Origin: Posidonia oceanica
Taxonomy: Eukaryota; Streptophyta; Magnoliopsida; Alismatales; Posidoniaceae
Direction of reading: 5' to 3'
NCBI GenBank assembly: GCA_037176725.1
Contig: JAZBRS010000013.1
Span: 7,319,001-7,383,000 of the forward strand
DNA: 64,000 bases
Shown here: piece after piece, positions 33,429 through 45,640 of the stretch
Numbering within the stretch: the stretch's first letter is position 1
Layout of the letters: every line of letters begins with the position of its first letter
Notes under the pieces: model-generated
The model's database searches: none
Seen by the model: the letters and a program-made list of their open reading frames with translations, nothing else
Told to the model about the DNA's origin: nothing
Position numbers and translations under genes: made by a program

Positions 33429-35351
33429 CTACTGTGGTCGCCATTTCCAGAGCTTCTGCTTTACTGGCCTCGCATCTGGATCCAGAGGTAGGTTATGCAC
33501 CACAATCTCGACATCAAGGCCGACCATGTCTTCATAGCTCCAGGCCAAGACATTTGCATATTCCATAAGGAATGCAACGAACTCTACTCTAGCCTGGGGC
33601 GTCAGTTGGGCGCTGATGTGGACCTCCTTGATATCTGTGGCTGTGCCGATATTGACTACCTCCATCTCTTCTTCGACATGGAGGTTGGGCCCTTCTGGGT
33701 CGTCATCGTAAGGCTGGAACTCAGGCGGTGGTTCATCATTCTCATCTACGCCGGTATCATCCTCTTCCTCATATGCAATGAGTTCCGAGAGGACCTCCTT
33801 CTCAAATGTTGGGTCTGAATGTCGAAGGAGTGAATATGTTCCGCCTCCTGGTCCTGATGATGCCTCAGGATGGTCACGCTCACCTAAGTATTTTTGTAAG
33901 CTCGGTGGGTAACAACTGCTTGAGTTGCCCCTGGCCCTGTTGCCTGATCCAACTGCTCTTCTTGCTCTAACACTACTGTCACTGCTGGGGCTGCCTGGAC
34001 TACAGGGATTGCTGCTGTCTGCTCTGCTGTCCACATTGTCCCCTCCTCCGCGTTCTCAGATGTACTCGTGGGAAGTGTTGGGGGCAGATAATTGTCCTCT
34101 GGGCGACTAATCTGTGTACTGTCGCCATACGCACCGCCCATGTAGGGCATGCGCTGCACGAACCATCTAGACCCGCCTTGTGGCTGCGGAGTGATCAACT
34201 CATCTGGTCTAGTGGGTGCTGCCTCTGGTTCTTCTTCAAAGACCATGATTGAGGAATGGTCTTGCAGCAGGGAGGGATCCGTGACCATGGCTTTCCCTTT
34301 CCTCAACACCTGCTGCTCGGCAGCGTCTTCTGCCAGCGCTGCGAGTTGTTCTTGGAACAACAATTCCAAGTCTTCGAGCCTGTCTTCCACCTGGGCTTCT
34401 GCAGTCGCACCCTCCTCGTCTTCTGAGGGTGTGTCGACGTAATAGGCGCAAACGACCTCCTCAGAGTCCTACCCGGCGATTCCTTCGCCTACGAGGTCTG
34501 CTCTGGCTACCAGACACACCACTGCCAGGGGCCCCTGCTCTATTACTGGCTGGCTGACCTCCGGGTGCCACCGATCGCGGGGTTGTGGTGATCAGAGATG
34601 CGAATAGGCTGGCCAGGGCTGCGACTGGCAGTTTCGCCGACAAGGTCAGTGTTATGGCTGGAGGGGAGGCAGAGGCGCTCTTCAGGAGGCCTGAGGGCTG
34701 GACGGTTATGCTGGGGAACAAAGCGCTGGCACCCATGAGTGATGGTGGTTATCTCACTGTACCGGCCGCAGGGGCCCACCACAAGATTGGATCTACTAAA
34801 GCTGACGGCTGTATGGCTGATGGCATCGCCTGCTTTGCTTGTGGTGTTGCTGATGAGGCAGGCCGAGTCTCGCTGTCGCCTGATCCGACTGACTGCACCA
34901 CCGAAGATGGTAACCTCTGTACTGGTGTGGCTGCGGCCGCGAGTGGACAGGTGGCTGGTGCCTGTAGATGTACTCCTGACTCTAGAGCTGTTGATGTGGC
35001 TGTCATAGGCACTGATGAAGCTGCAGAAGGGGAAAAACTGTCATCCCTGACACAGAATTTGCTGAATCTGCCACTACATCAGTAGAGGGAAGGGCCAGAC
35101 AAACTGACCGGGAGGTTGCAGGGCTGATCTGGGCTTTCATGTTGGACTGAGCTGGGACAACCGTGCCGGACTACTCCTCATCTAAAAAGTAGTCTTCTAT
35201 GCAGACCCACTCCTCTGTCGACAATGGGGGGCTCTGGCATGGTACTAGTGGGGCTAAGGCTTGGCTCGTGTTCGGGTCATGAACAACTACACTGACAAAG
35301 TTAGTGAGGTCCCGAGGAATCACGTGCTTCCATCTTCTTGAGTGCAGGCGC
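33429..35351 (-). pseudogene. Protease-RT linker region of B pol
   Basis: The RT-proximal part reads TFEKEVLSELIAYEEEDD, an acidic stretch DENDEPPPEFQPYDDD, NLHVEEEMEVVNIGT, and then FLMEYANVLAWSYEDM and HNLPLDPDARPVKQKL, the conserved lead-in to Tat RTs. Between 34.0 and 35.3 kb the sequence is Ala/Gln/Thr-rich with stops and frame changes. Element C has a homologous region (62288-64000) with similar repeats. In Ogre-type relatives an intron lies between protease and RT; this region could be such a place but no pair of splice sites was established. Confidence 0.65.
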
Positions 35352-36002
35352 TCACCGTCGCGGGATCACTTGATGCTTGTGGAGCCAAGGGCGCCCAAGC
35401 AAGAGATTAAAAGAGGGCTCTAAGTCGACGATGTAGAATTCTACATCGAATACGACCGGGCCAATATGAAGAGGAATAACCAGGATACCCAAGGAGTCAT
35501 GGTGCGTATTGTCAAAAGAGGTCATTCCCTTCACGGCTGGCGTGATATCCTCGGCTTTGAATCCGAGTTTCAATGCTGTACGTAGGGGACAGACGTTAAG
35601 ACCTGACCCATTGTCAACCAGCGAGAGGGGAATGCAGAAACTTTTGAACTGCACTGTGATAAACAGGGGTTGATTGTGGTTAGTCCTCGCCGGAGGCAGT
35701 TCATTGCTTGAGAAAGAGATGACTTGCGGCTCCACGATCATACCCACCATATTCTCTAGAGCTGCAGGCTCGATGGATTGGGACACGTGGGTGGCCTGGA
35801 ACACGCGGAGAAAAACCTCTCGGTGTTCGCGGGATGAATGTATTAGGTCCCAAATGAAGATGTTAGCCTTGACTTTTTTCAGCTGGGCCGTAATGTCAGC
35901 TGAAGGTTGGTCTTTTTTGGTGGTGGAGGTAGCGGCTTTGGTAGAGGGTTCTACAGAGGCGGGATCAGGGGATTGGCCTACTGGTGGTTGGCTTGGTGGC
36001 AC
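35352..36002 (-). pseudogene. Aspartic protease domain of B
   Basis: A 216-residue frame follows gag in a different frame. It has the retropepsin features PLSLVDNGSGLNVCPLRTAL (active-site region, DNGS where the family has D-T/S-G) and FNLLLGRPWLHK near the C-terminus. Upstream are KKVKANIFIWDLIHSSREHR and FLRVFQATHV, the conserved stretch before Tat proteases. It would cleave Gag-Pol. The unusual Asn after the Asp may inactivate it, or may be a lineage variant; copy C's protease lies outside the window, so this cannot be compared here. Confidence 0.75.
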
Positions 36003-36013
36003 AAGTTGGCCTG

Positions 36014-38761
36014 CTAGTGGGGGTTGGCCCGCTGGTGGAGTAGGTTCAGGGGGTTAGGCCTGGCTACTAGGGCTGCTGGTCTGTAGACCCTCCTTGACCG
36101 CGTGATGGCTGCACACATTTCTGTGGCGTAGTCGTATGAAATGCGGTGGGTATCCCTAGTCAGGTTGATTACCAGGGGAACACGAGCTGCGAGCTCGAGA
36201 GGGGCCACCGAGGTATTTGCCGGTTGATGGGCAGATAAAGGATGTTGTTGGGGAGGCTGTAATGGCTCTGGTTGGGGCCTGGCTTGTAGGGAAATGGGGG
36301 GTTGAGCCTCTGGTTGTATTGCGGGCCTCGCGGCAGCGCGCTCCAGCTTGGCGTCTAGTTGGATCATGTGAATCCCTGACTCAGAACCGACAAGCGCTGC
36401 AAGATAGAGGGAAGGAGAAACAGGCACAGAAATATCTTGAATAAGATCAGAAGGGTCCACCATGGACGTGGCGGACCTTGAGGGGAAGAGAGAATGTACA
36501 CCTGAGGTCCCCTCGCCTCTTGGGCCAGAATGCTCTGGCAAAGGCTGGTGGACAAGGCTTGGATTGGGGGGAGCTGTCCCTAATGCAGGGGATGATGCTG
36601 ATGGAGGGGCGGATGTTGATGCTGCCTCCTGTGTGTTGATACTGATGACCTTTCGGTCAATCAGATCCTGCATTGTGCCCCATAGAGTGAAGGAACTATT
36701 CGTCGAGTGCCTGACAACACGATGAAAGTCGCAGAACTGATTCGTCCTATACCACCCCAGAAGAGGGTTGGGTGGTGGGCGGACCTCGGGGAGCGTGAGA
36801 AGCGACGCAACCTTGGGGAAGACGGTGCTCAGTGGCTCCACTAGCTGAGTGAAGCGACGCTGATGGTTGGGCCGTCTCTGCCCCTGGTACCGTCCTTGCT
36901 GGACCGGTGCGGCTGGGTAGACCGGTTGGGCAGTGGTGGTGATCTGTGGTGTGTGTGGTGCACTAGGTGTGGGTGCATAAACTAACTGACTCGGGCCAGG
37001 CGGAGCTACCATGTGAACGGGAGCGGTAGGAGAGTCGGCGTATTCCACGGTAGTCCATGGAGGATCCCTCCTCCTGGGGTTGTTGTTGTTGTCGCTGTTG
37101 TTGTTGTTGGTGTTGCCGCTACTGCTGCCATGGCCGCTGCTAGAGGAGGCGATCTGCTTGGCGAAGACGGAGAGGGCTAGGAAGTTGCCACTCTGAAGGG
37201 AGCTCTCCACACGAGTGCCTACTCGAATCAGTGATGCAAAGCTAGTGACAGCCTGGATGGCAAGCAAAGCCCCAGTAGATGGCTGCGCGCCTCGAATCAC
37301 AATCTCGATAGATTCCTCATCAGAGGGTCTATCGCGAACTTGTGCGGCAAGGACGCGCCAACGGCCAACGTACTCCTCGAACGGCTCGTTGGTTCTCTGC
37401 TTAAGGATGACAAGGTCCTCGCGCTTAGGGACTAAGTCGAGGTTGAAGGAGTACTGTTCTAGGAACGCCCTGCCAAGGTCGTTCCAAGTCTTGATGGTGG
37501 TTATATCAAGTGATGTAAACCACTTGAGGGCCGGGCCAATAAGACTTTTCTGAAATAGGCGGATCAGCAACCTGTTATCAGCTTGAAGCTGAGGAAGGTC
37601 TCCGCAATATGCCTTCATATGGGCGATGGGGCAGCCCCAACCATTGTATTTTTCAAAGTCTGGGATTTTAAACTTCGGTGGGAGTACCGCCTCTGGAAAG
37701 CAACAGCGGTCCCAGAACTGGTAGGAGTGGAGATCCGTGCCTTGCACTTGACGAAGTGCTTTCTCCAGAATGGCGAACCTGTCGTCGTTGGACTCTGGAT
37801 TTGCTGCCAGAGGTGATGGGGCAGCAGGCGCAGGGACCACATACGCCGAAGGGGTCGCACCAAGGTGCTCCTCCGGATCCACCATCGTGTCGCCTAGTGG
37901 CGCGACGTGATGGTCGGCGTATCCATGCAAGGGTGCAGTAGGTGCTGTGGGTGGTGCAATGTATGTAAGGGAAGGAAACTGCTGATGCATAGGATAAGGG
38001 TATGTAGGATGCTGTGCAGTGAGTTGTGGAGATTGTGGGAGCAGCAGCTGCTGCAGTGGCACGGCGCCAGGCAGCGGGCTAGAGAAGTGCTGTGCTTGAA
38101 CCAACCCGAGAGGCTAGCCACTAGGTGGCGGAGGTGCATGCTGTGCAGTGAATGAGGTGTATGCGGAGGTCGGAGGCTACGCCCCTATCACCGAAGCAGA
38201 GACCAGCTGAGGCGATGGCTGGGGCGGCAGTGCAGCAAGGAAAGCCTGGAGAGTAGGAGCAGGGTGCAGGGGGACCTCAAGTGCAGAGGGAGCTGAAGAG
38301 GGGCGAGTAGACAGAGCCATGCCCTGGATCATCTGGGCAAGCTCCATCAAGCACTGGTACTGTGCTTCAGGGGCCCCGTTAGTGGGGATACTGAGGTGCA
38401 GCACCGGCGAGGGACCGGATCCAAGAGGAGAGGACACAGACTGTCCAAGAGGCAGGGATCCTACAGAAATTGTTGCCGCAGCGAGGCTAGTGCCATAGAT
38501 GATATGGCCATAGGGGTCAGAGGCGGTCGAGATAGTCTCCAGAATGCAGGTGGAAGTCACCAAGGTAGCCTTGATGACAGAATCCAAAGGGGCATAGACC
38601 TGCCCAGGCCTTGTGGGACGTAGGGGTCCCCCAGACACAAAAGGGGGAAACCCCAGTGTCGCAAGGGGCACAGAAGGGGTCAAGACGAGAGTCAGAGGGA
38701 CCGAAGTGGAAACCTTCTCCGCGACTGCAGTAAGTAGAGGCTCGACGGTGTGCTGGTCCAT
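36014..38761 (-). pseudogene. gag: gag of element B
   Basis: The likely start is MDQHTVEPLL at 38761, matching the gag starts of A and D. The 5' third is Pro/Ser-rich with one stop (about 38174). A 696-residue open frame follows (38104-36014). Capsid-like landmarks are SYQFWDRCCFPE, LQADNRLLIRLFQKSLIGPA, LKWFTSLD, FLEQYSFNLDLVPKREDLV, EPFEEYVGRW and SDEESIEIVIRGAQ. After VESSLQSGNF come a Ser/Gly/Asn tract (about 37075-37145) and then the knuckle CDFHRVVRHSTNSSF, where the last Cys of CX2HX4HX4C is Ser. The frame ends near 36014, just upstream of the protease in another frame, so Gag-Pro would need frameshifting or splicing if the copy were active. Confidence 0.85.
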
Positions 38762-39886
38762 AGCTGACCACGAGCGAGTAAGAACAGGACTGCGATGGAA
38801 AGGGGAAGGACGACACCTAGGGGGAGCTATAGTCGCAAAGGCGAGTAGCTCAGAAGAGGAGAGTCAAGAACAAGTGTCACAACAGAGGCATCAGTGAAGA
38901 AAAGCACTCAAGCTTCGACTAGGGAACTCGCTCACTGATCTCTGTTACAGACAAAGCAAACAGGTGTTAGAACCTGAGGGAAGGTGCAAATGTTTAATTG
39001 GTGGTATGAATGCATTCATGCAAATGGTATGCTTTCTAGCATGCACTCTCTCTCACCAATCTAGTGTGTCCTAGTAGGTTGTCTACTTCGAACTCGCACA
39101 GGTGTATGGGTCACCGACTTGGTCAGAAAGTAAGGTCCCCATTCTAAATCCTGATCAAAGCTTAGGCAGTGAACGGGTGGTGCGTTTGGAGCCTCGACCT
39201 GGCCAAAGCACAGGTTGTACCCACGACTAACACCGACGCGACCCCTGACAAGGGGGGACAGAACGACCAACTCGCTCTACGCCAAAGTGGTGGAACGAGG
39301 GACCGAAACTGTCTTTCTCAGACTGATAGGTGGACTCAGATGAGAAGATGTATGCCCTATATGATGATTCATGCAAAATGATTAAAGTTTTTTATCTTGC
39401 ATGTTTTATTAACCCCAAGGGGGTGAATGTGTGTTGGCATCTCTAGTTGCTCCTAGATTCGACTTTTACTTGTTGTTTTTAATTGTCAGGGGGGAAGCAA
39501 CTAGTCTCTAGTTGTCCTTAGGCCTAATGCAAAAGGGGAAGAAAAACACCCAAACATGGCAAGCAAACAACACACAATCACTGCAAAAGGCATGGGCATG
39601 GTATGTGCGTGTGTATGTGGACATGATAGTGCAAAGAAAACACTTATCATATCAAAAGGCATGTATGCATGGCATGTGCATGTAGGGTGGCATAGCAACT
39701 GTGTAGAACAAAGCATTTACCACTCAAAAGGCATGTATAAAGCATAAACAAAGCAAACGAGAATAATGTAAGCAATGAAGCAAATAAACATGCATCAGGC
39801 AAGCAATAAGGCAAGGAAGCAGGCATAAGGCAAGCACAAGCGAAAAACCATGCAAGCGAAAAGCCAAAATGAAAGCCGGAGTCTGA
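38762..39886 (-). other. Leader (5' UTR) of element B
   Basis: Noncoding leader between primer site and gag. A 3' splice-site-like signal (branch-like CTAAC, pyrimidine-rich TGTTTGCTTTGTCTGTAACAG) ends at 38942, about 180 nt before the gag start. The same arrangement is seen in A and D. A block at about 39060-39300 (TGTCCCCCCTTGTC on the minus strand) matches A's leader. The rest is a run of TGCATGC- and GCAAGC-rich sequence. Confidence 0.6.
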
Positions 39887-39904
39887 ACCCCAATGGAGTC
39901 GCCA
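39887..39904 (-). promoter_or_regulatory. Primer binding site, tRNA-Arg type (element B)
   Basis: The minus strand reads TGGCGACTCCATTGGGGT, close to the complement of the tRNA-Arg 3' end. It lies three bases from the LTR end (TTCACA-GGC-TGG). This fixes element B's orientation and its 5' LTR. Confidence 0.85.
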
Positions 39905-39907
39905 GCC

Positions 39908-42900
39908 TGTGAACGTCCGATCCCGCGGATCCGGACCGGAGGGGGTCCGAACGAGAAAAGGAACTTCACAGATAGCGATGCGAAGAAGGAAAGCAAAGAT
40001 AAGACAAAAACAGATTCGCCACCTAGTCTATTATCGGGAAGACGAGGAAAACCAAGGAAAGTATAGAAAACATGTAGATGAATGCAATGCTATGCAGAAT
40101 GATACGACTCGTGCCAAGGACGAGGGCATAATGGTCACTGCAGGTCCAAAGAAAGGGTAAGGACTCTTGTTACGCGTGGAGAAGGTGTTAGGCACCCTCA
40201 ACACGCCCGAGGAATCGGTCTTTCTTGGCTAAACGCTCGCATTTGCAGGAATTTCGGTAATGATTGCCTTTACTGTACGCCTAAGGGACGATGCATGCTA
40301 TGAATGCTATGTATTCTTTAATGCCTAAATGCCATGCATGGGAAATTAAATATACAGCCTATGTACTCAGCAGCGCTACCTGTGTTCCGAACTGGACGAA
40401 CCCTAGTTCGTGAGAACTCCAGGAAGTAAGCATCACTGCCCTAATGCAAATGCAAGCGACAAAACAAAACGTCGATAAAACCATGCAATGCAAGGCAACA
40501 TGCAAAGGGGAAAGAAAACATGGGCGGAAAAGCCGAATAAAACCACACGATGCAAGCGTCAAACAGGCAAAGGGGAAAGAGGACGAATTCGATAAGTCAA
40601 GTAAAAACCACACAATGCAAGCGTATGCAAAGGGGAAAGAAAACTGGCATGGTAAAACATGGGAAAACGGGTGATGTGGGGCGCAAAACCGGGAAACAGG
40701 GGTCCGACAGCATGCACAGGTGTCAAAGCATGTGTCGGAGGCAGTAAAACGCGGAAAGCGACAAGCGAAATCAAATCGACGCTTTAAAACGAAGTTCAGC
40801 CAACTGTAAGTGTTGGACGCAGCTATGACTTGCGTCCAATGTTGGACGCAGGACCAGACAGCGTTCAATGCTTAAAGAAGGAGAACTTGCAGAAAACATG
40901 CAATCTGGAAAACCATGCATTCTAGATGTATGAATACGATGCAAATGCAATAAAGCAATAGAATACATGCAGATCATGTCAGGCAGTCAAGGCAACAAAT
41001 CAGAAATGATTTCAGAGCAAGATGCAAGCATAGAACATGATTTAATCACTGTAGGGTGTTGGACGCTAGAGTACACAGCGTCCAACACTGGACGCTGAAG
41101 AACTCTGCATCCAACAAGGTGCAGATAGAAACAGAAGAAAATGCATGCAAACTGATAGGAAAATCATAGAGGCATGCATTTAAGTTGCTGTAAATAGGCT
41201 AGGGTTAAGCATGCATACAGGGATCGAGTAAAAAAAATCCAGAAGGGAAGGCATCTACAAAGCATACACAAAGGAAACACAACCAGTGTGTAGGATGCAA
41301 GCCACACCTGCGTCCAACACAAGGGAAGGCACAGACATGAAAGAACCTACATAAAACCCCTGATAAAAAGCCAAGCAAACTTGGGAACAGTGGCTAGAGC
41401 GCTAAGCACACACATGCAAGCATGGATCATACAAACATAGGAAAGAAAGACATCATGCAAGCATTAGAGCAATAGCAGTTGAGCAGCAACATAGGACGTA
41501 GAGCACATCTGCGTCCAACATAGGACGCAGACAGTGCCTGCGTTCAACACATAAAAGATGCATACCAAGCTGTAAGCAAGAATTGAGCTTTAAAAACCAG
41601 TCAAACATAGATGCAAGCTACAGAAAGCAGTCTAAACAAAGTCATGTATCATAGATCAAGTAAGCATTCCACATAGAACATCATAAGAAGATTGTATAAG
41701 GAGAAAAGGGAACAAAAACCCATGCAAATCCACATGCAACCTTGAGAGGAACTTGTAAACCTAGAGAACAGTAGCCACAGGGCCCAAACATCATTAAGCA
41801 TGCATAGAGCAAGTCTAAAACTCAAAAGGAAGCAAGACTCAAGCATGGCAGCAAGTATAAACATGTAGAGCAGTAGGACGCTGGACACACCAGCGTCCAA
41901 CGTTGGACGTGGTGTACTCCAGCATCCAACATAGGCAAATAGCAAGCCAAACTGAAGCATGAAATATTGATCCAAGCAAGGATCAAAACTTAATATAAAA
42001 CATGGCATAGCATCTGTAAGCATTAAGGGAAGCATGTAAGGCAAGCTCACAGAGTTGCAACTAAAGCATATCAACATAAAAGCAAAATAAAGCAAAATGA
42101 AATAAATGACTTGCAGCGGTGTTGGACGCTGCCTCAGGGCATGTCCAACGTTGGACGCACCAGCTTGTGCGTCCAACAAGTCGGGAAGTTTCCCGGCCAA
42201 AGGCAGTGGCCAAATTGGCCAAAAAGCTCAAACTAACTTGCTAGGAAGCAAGAGTGAGTGACAACGAGCATGTCCATGTGCTCGGTGCCAGAAATAGGCG
42301 GGTGGATTGCTCCACCCACCTCCTCCTCCTCGCGGCTAGAAAGCCAAGGCGAGGGGGTGTGTGTGTTGTGCTATAGCATGTAAAAAGTACCTAGCTACAC
42401 TACCACATGCATGCACGAGCTAAAGGTAAAAAACGCCCACCTGGTTACGGCCTGCAGAGGGGTGTTTGCGCTCCTCACCGGTGCTGCGGAAGGAGGTGGC
42501 TGGCGAACTCCGGCGAGCTTTCTGGAAGCGAGGGATGCTCGGGAGGGAAGGCTCAAGGTTGGGGAATGGTCGTGGGTGATCGCTCAAGCTCTGGGAGGCA
42601 CTCAATTTTCAGTAGCACAAGTGTGGTGAGCTCGGGAAGGCGGCCAAGTTCTGGTTTTGTGATGGGTTCACCTGTCAACGGCAGCGGCTTGGCAGAGGTT
42701 GGCAGGCTTTTGCAGGCAATGGCAGGGCATGGCGAGAGTGGGGAGGCCACGAGGGATGTCAGGTGAGTAAGTGGGGGTGTCCGGAGGTCGCCAAAGTCGT
42801 GGTGGCAGGCGACAGTGGCAGTGAGAGCGAGGTGAGTGGGAAGGCCACCGGCGGAGGAATGGACGCTGTGGCAAGGAGTTACTTGGCTTGGCAGCTAGCA

Positions 42901-43057
42901 GGTGGCTGTAGTGAGGTAAGGGGACGGCTAGTAAGTGTTGTACGGGCGGTGGAGTGGACGGAAGCGGTGAGCTAGAGGTGGTGGTGGCCGTTGCAACTCT
43001 CGGCATATTGGACGCTGGCACAGGGCTCGTCCAACGTTGGACACTACCCATGCCTAC
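39908..43057 (-). repeat. 5' LTR of element B, main part
   Basis: It starts on the plus strand at TGTGAACGTCCG beside the primer site. Landmarks are ATTCGCCACCTAG (40014), GGTAAGGACTCTTG (40159), GAATCGGTCTTTCTTGG (40213), a run of TTGGACGC/GCGTCCAA palindromes (40812-42180) and a GC-rich part at 42300-43000. It breaks at 43057 and resumes at 48825; the 5-bp sequence CCTAC is present on both sides of the insert. With the second part the LTR is about 3.39 kb. Confidence 0.85.
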
Positions 43058-43759
43058 TGTAGTAATCCCGTTGTTCAGATCGTCCATGCACACTGCCAGA
43101 AGCTCGCGTGCACCGATCGGAATCAGACTTACTATAAGCGGCTGTGTCCGAGGAGGAGGGCTTAACTCGAAAAACACTTAAAACAGAGGAGAAACGATAA
43201 GAAAAGAAGAAGATAAGACAATTCAGAGTCGCCACCGTGTCTATTATCGGGAGACAAGGAAAACCGGAGAAATGCGTGAGTTAACACGCAAAACCAAGCA
43301 AAAGATGCAATGCAAAGCAATGCAAAGGAAAACAAATGCAAATGATATGACTCATGCCTAGGATAAGGGCAATATGGTCATTGCGGGCCAAAAGACTGGG
43401 CAAGGATTCCTGTTACGTGCGGGGAAGGTGTTAGGCACCTCCGACATGCCCGAGAATCAGTCTTTCTAGGCTTACGCTCGCATACGCAGGAGAATGCAGG
43501 TTTGAATGCCTAAATGCCATTGAATGCCTGAATGAATGCTCATAGGTGTGCTCTAAGTGATGGGATGCAATGCAAGGAAGCAAACGTGCAGTCTAAGTGC
43601 TTAGCAACACTGTCTGTGTTCCGAACCGGTCGAAACCTGACTCGTGAGAACTCTAGGCAGTAAGCATCATTTCCCTATATGCAAATGCAAGCGAAAAAAG
43701 CAGAACGGCGGTGAAACCAAGCAGTGCAGGCGACATGCAAGAGAAAACGGCATAAGACG

Positions 43760-44000
43760 CGTAAAACGATGCGAGAAACAGAAGCGACATGCGAAACGGT
43801 GCAAGAAAACAAATCCAGCATGCAAAACGGTGCGAGAAAACAAAGCGACACGCGAAACGGTGCAAGAAAGCAAAGCGGGCACGCAAAACGGTGCCAAAGA
43901 TAGAGCGGGCATGCAAAACAGTGCCAAAAGCAAAGCGGACACGTAAAACGGTGCCAAAAGCGAAACGGGCACGCAAAACGGTGCCAAAGCGGGCGAAATA
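43760..44000. repeat. Tandem repeat of about 30 bp in the nested LTR
   Basis: About eight degenerate copies of a unit containing GCRMAACGGTGCMARAA and CAAAGCGGGCA. The open frames across it on both strands (arginine/lysine- or phenylalanine-rich) are translations of the repeat, not genes. Confidence 0.75.
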
Positions 44001-44699
44001 AAACATCGATAAAGCCATGCAGATGCAGATGCAAAGAGAAAGGACAAGAGAAGCAAATGGGGAGGCAAACAGTGTGTGTGTGAGAACAGACACTGTTTAA
44101 GTACCACGCAAAGTAGGTGTGAAGACCTACAAAGGGGAAGAGAAGCAAATGGAGGGATTACCACTGTTTTGTGACTGTTTTCCGCCAAAGTGTCCCACGA
44201 TGTGTCTCGTACGCTGCCAAAAGCTCGTGATGCGATCGGATCGTGGAAAAGGGGGAAGAAAGTTACAATTAGTGGTGAATCCAGGGGAAACGCAACACAA
44301 AGCACTAGGAGTACGCGAAAAGAGGAGGCAGAGTTGATAGATAAGAAAGGGAAGTCCTGATCTACATGCTCGAGAAATCAGAAAGCAAAAACAATGCTTA
44401 TAATGCAAATGGTGTGCAAATGAATGCTGTGTAGGGGTTCAGGAGGACTTACCTTGGAAATCTGAAGCCTGATCTGAGAATTGCTTGATCCATGCTGAAG
44501 AGCGCTCCGCCGGGGTCGTCCAGGTAGCTTGGTTGAGAAGATCCAACGGTCAGATCTGAAGATATCCCAGCTTCAAGGCAGAGGGGCCAGAACAGGGGAG
44601 AAGAATGGATCTAGGTGTACAGGAGGTCCTAGGGGTGTGCAAAACAGGTCCTCCCATGTAAATGGGAGCTAAGAATGCTTAAGTGTGTGCAAGAATGCC

Positions 44700-45640
44700 A
44701 AATGCAAAGATGCATGAGTGCAATGCATGCAGAAATGCAAGAAAAGACCTAAGGATGATTTTTCAAGAGACTTGGGAACTTATGTGCAAGTTTTGAAAAG
44801 GTGGGGGTCTAAATGCAAAGATTTTGAAAAGTTAGGGGGCTTTTATGCAAGGTTTTTGAAAACTGGAGGGTTTGAATGCAATTTTGCAAAATGCAGGGTT
44901 CAAAATGCAATTTTATAAGGTAAACATGCATTAGGATAAGTTTTGAAATCATATGGGGGATTAACATGCAATTTTGAAACATGCAGGGGTTGAAATGCAA
45001 TTTTGTAAGCAAAACAGTGGTCTTAAATGGTCTGAGAATGCAAACAGAGGACCTATATGCAATTTTTAAATATGCAGGGTCTAAAATGAAATTTTATAAG
45101 CAAAAATATACATTTAAATGAGTTTTATAACATGCAGAGGACCTATGTACAATTTTAAAACATGCAGGGTCTAAAATGCAATTTAATAAGGTAAAAGTTT
45201 AAAAAACAGATACTGTGCATGACATGGAGGACCTATATGCAAAAATTAAAATGCATGGGGGAAATAATGCAATGCAGTAAGAAAAATTGAAAAATAAATG
45301 CATAAGTTAACAGAACAGAGGACTAAAGTGCAAATGAGAAAACAACAGGGTTTAAAAATGCAATTTACTAAGGTAAAATATAAGCATTAAATCAGATTAT
45401 TGATTGAAGGACTAACATGCAAAAATGGAAAACCAGAGGGCCTGAACTAAAATAAACATTAATAGAAAACACAGTAGAAGGACCAACATGCAATTAGACA
45501 GTTTTTTAAGTTTTTCCTGCAATTTAATAAGATTTAAATTCAGAATTAAATGAATCTTAAACAGAGGCAGGACCAGAATGCAATAAAGTAAAAACAGGGA
45601 CTGAAAATGCAATTTAGTGGCAAATTAGCTAAGCAAAGGA
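44700..45640. repeat. Degenerate repeats of a TGCAATTTT module
   Basis: Words such as CATGCAGGGTCTAAAATGCAATTTTATAAG recur in varied form about every 60-70 bp, alternating with AGGACCTATATGCAA. The spacing is irregular, so this is a decayed tandem array inside the nested LTR. Confidence 0.55.

Noticed and set aside
34543..35085. Plus-strand 166-residue frame opposite B pol
   Set aside because: Antisense shadow of the Ala/Thr-rich pol linker; no independent support.
43653..44305. Long minus-strand open frames (146-212 residues)
   Set aside because: They are translations of the 30-bp tandem repeat and its flanks, in several frames at once.
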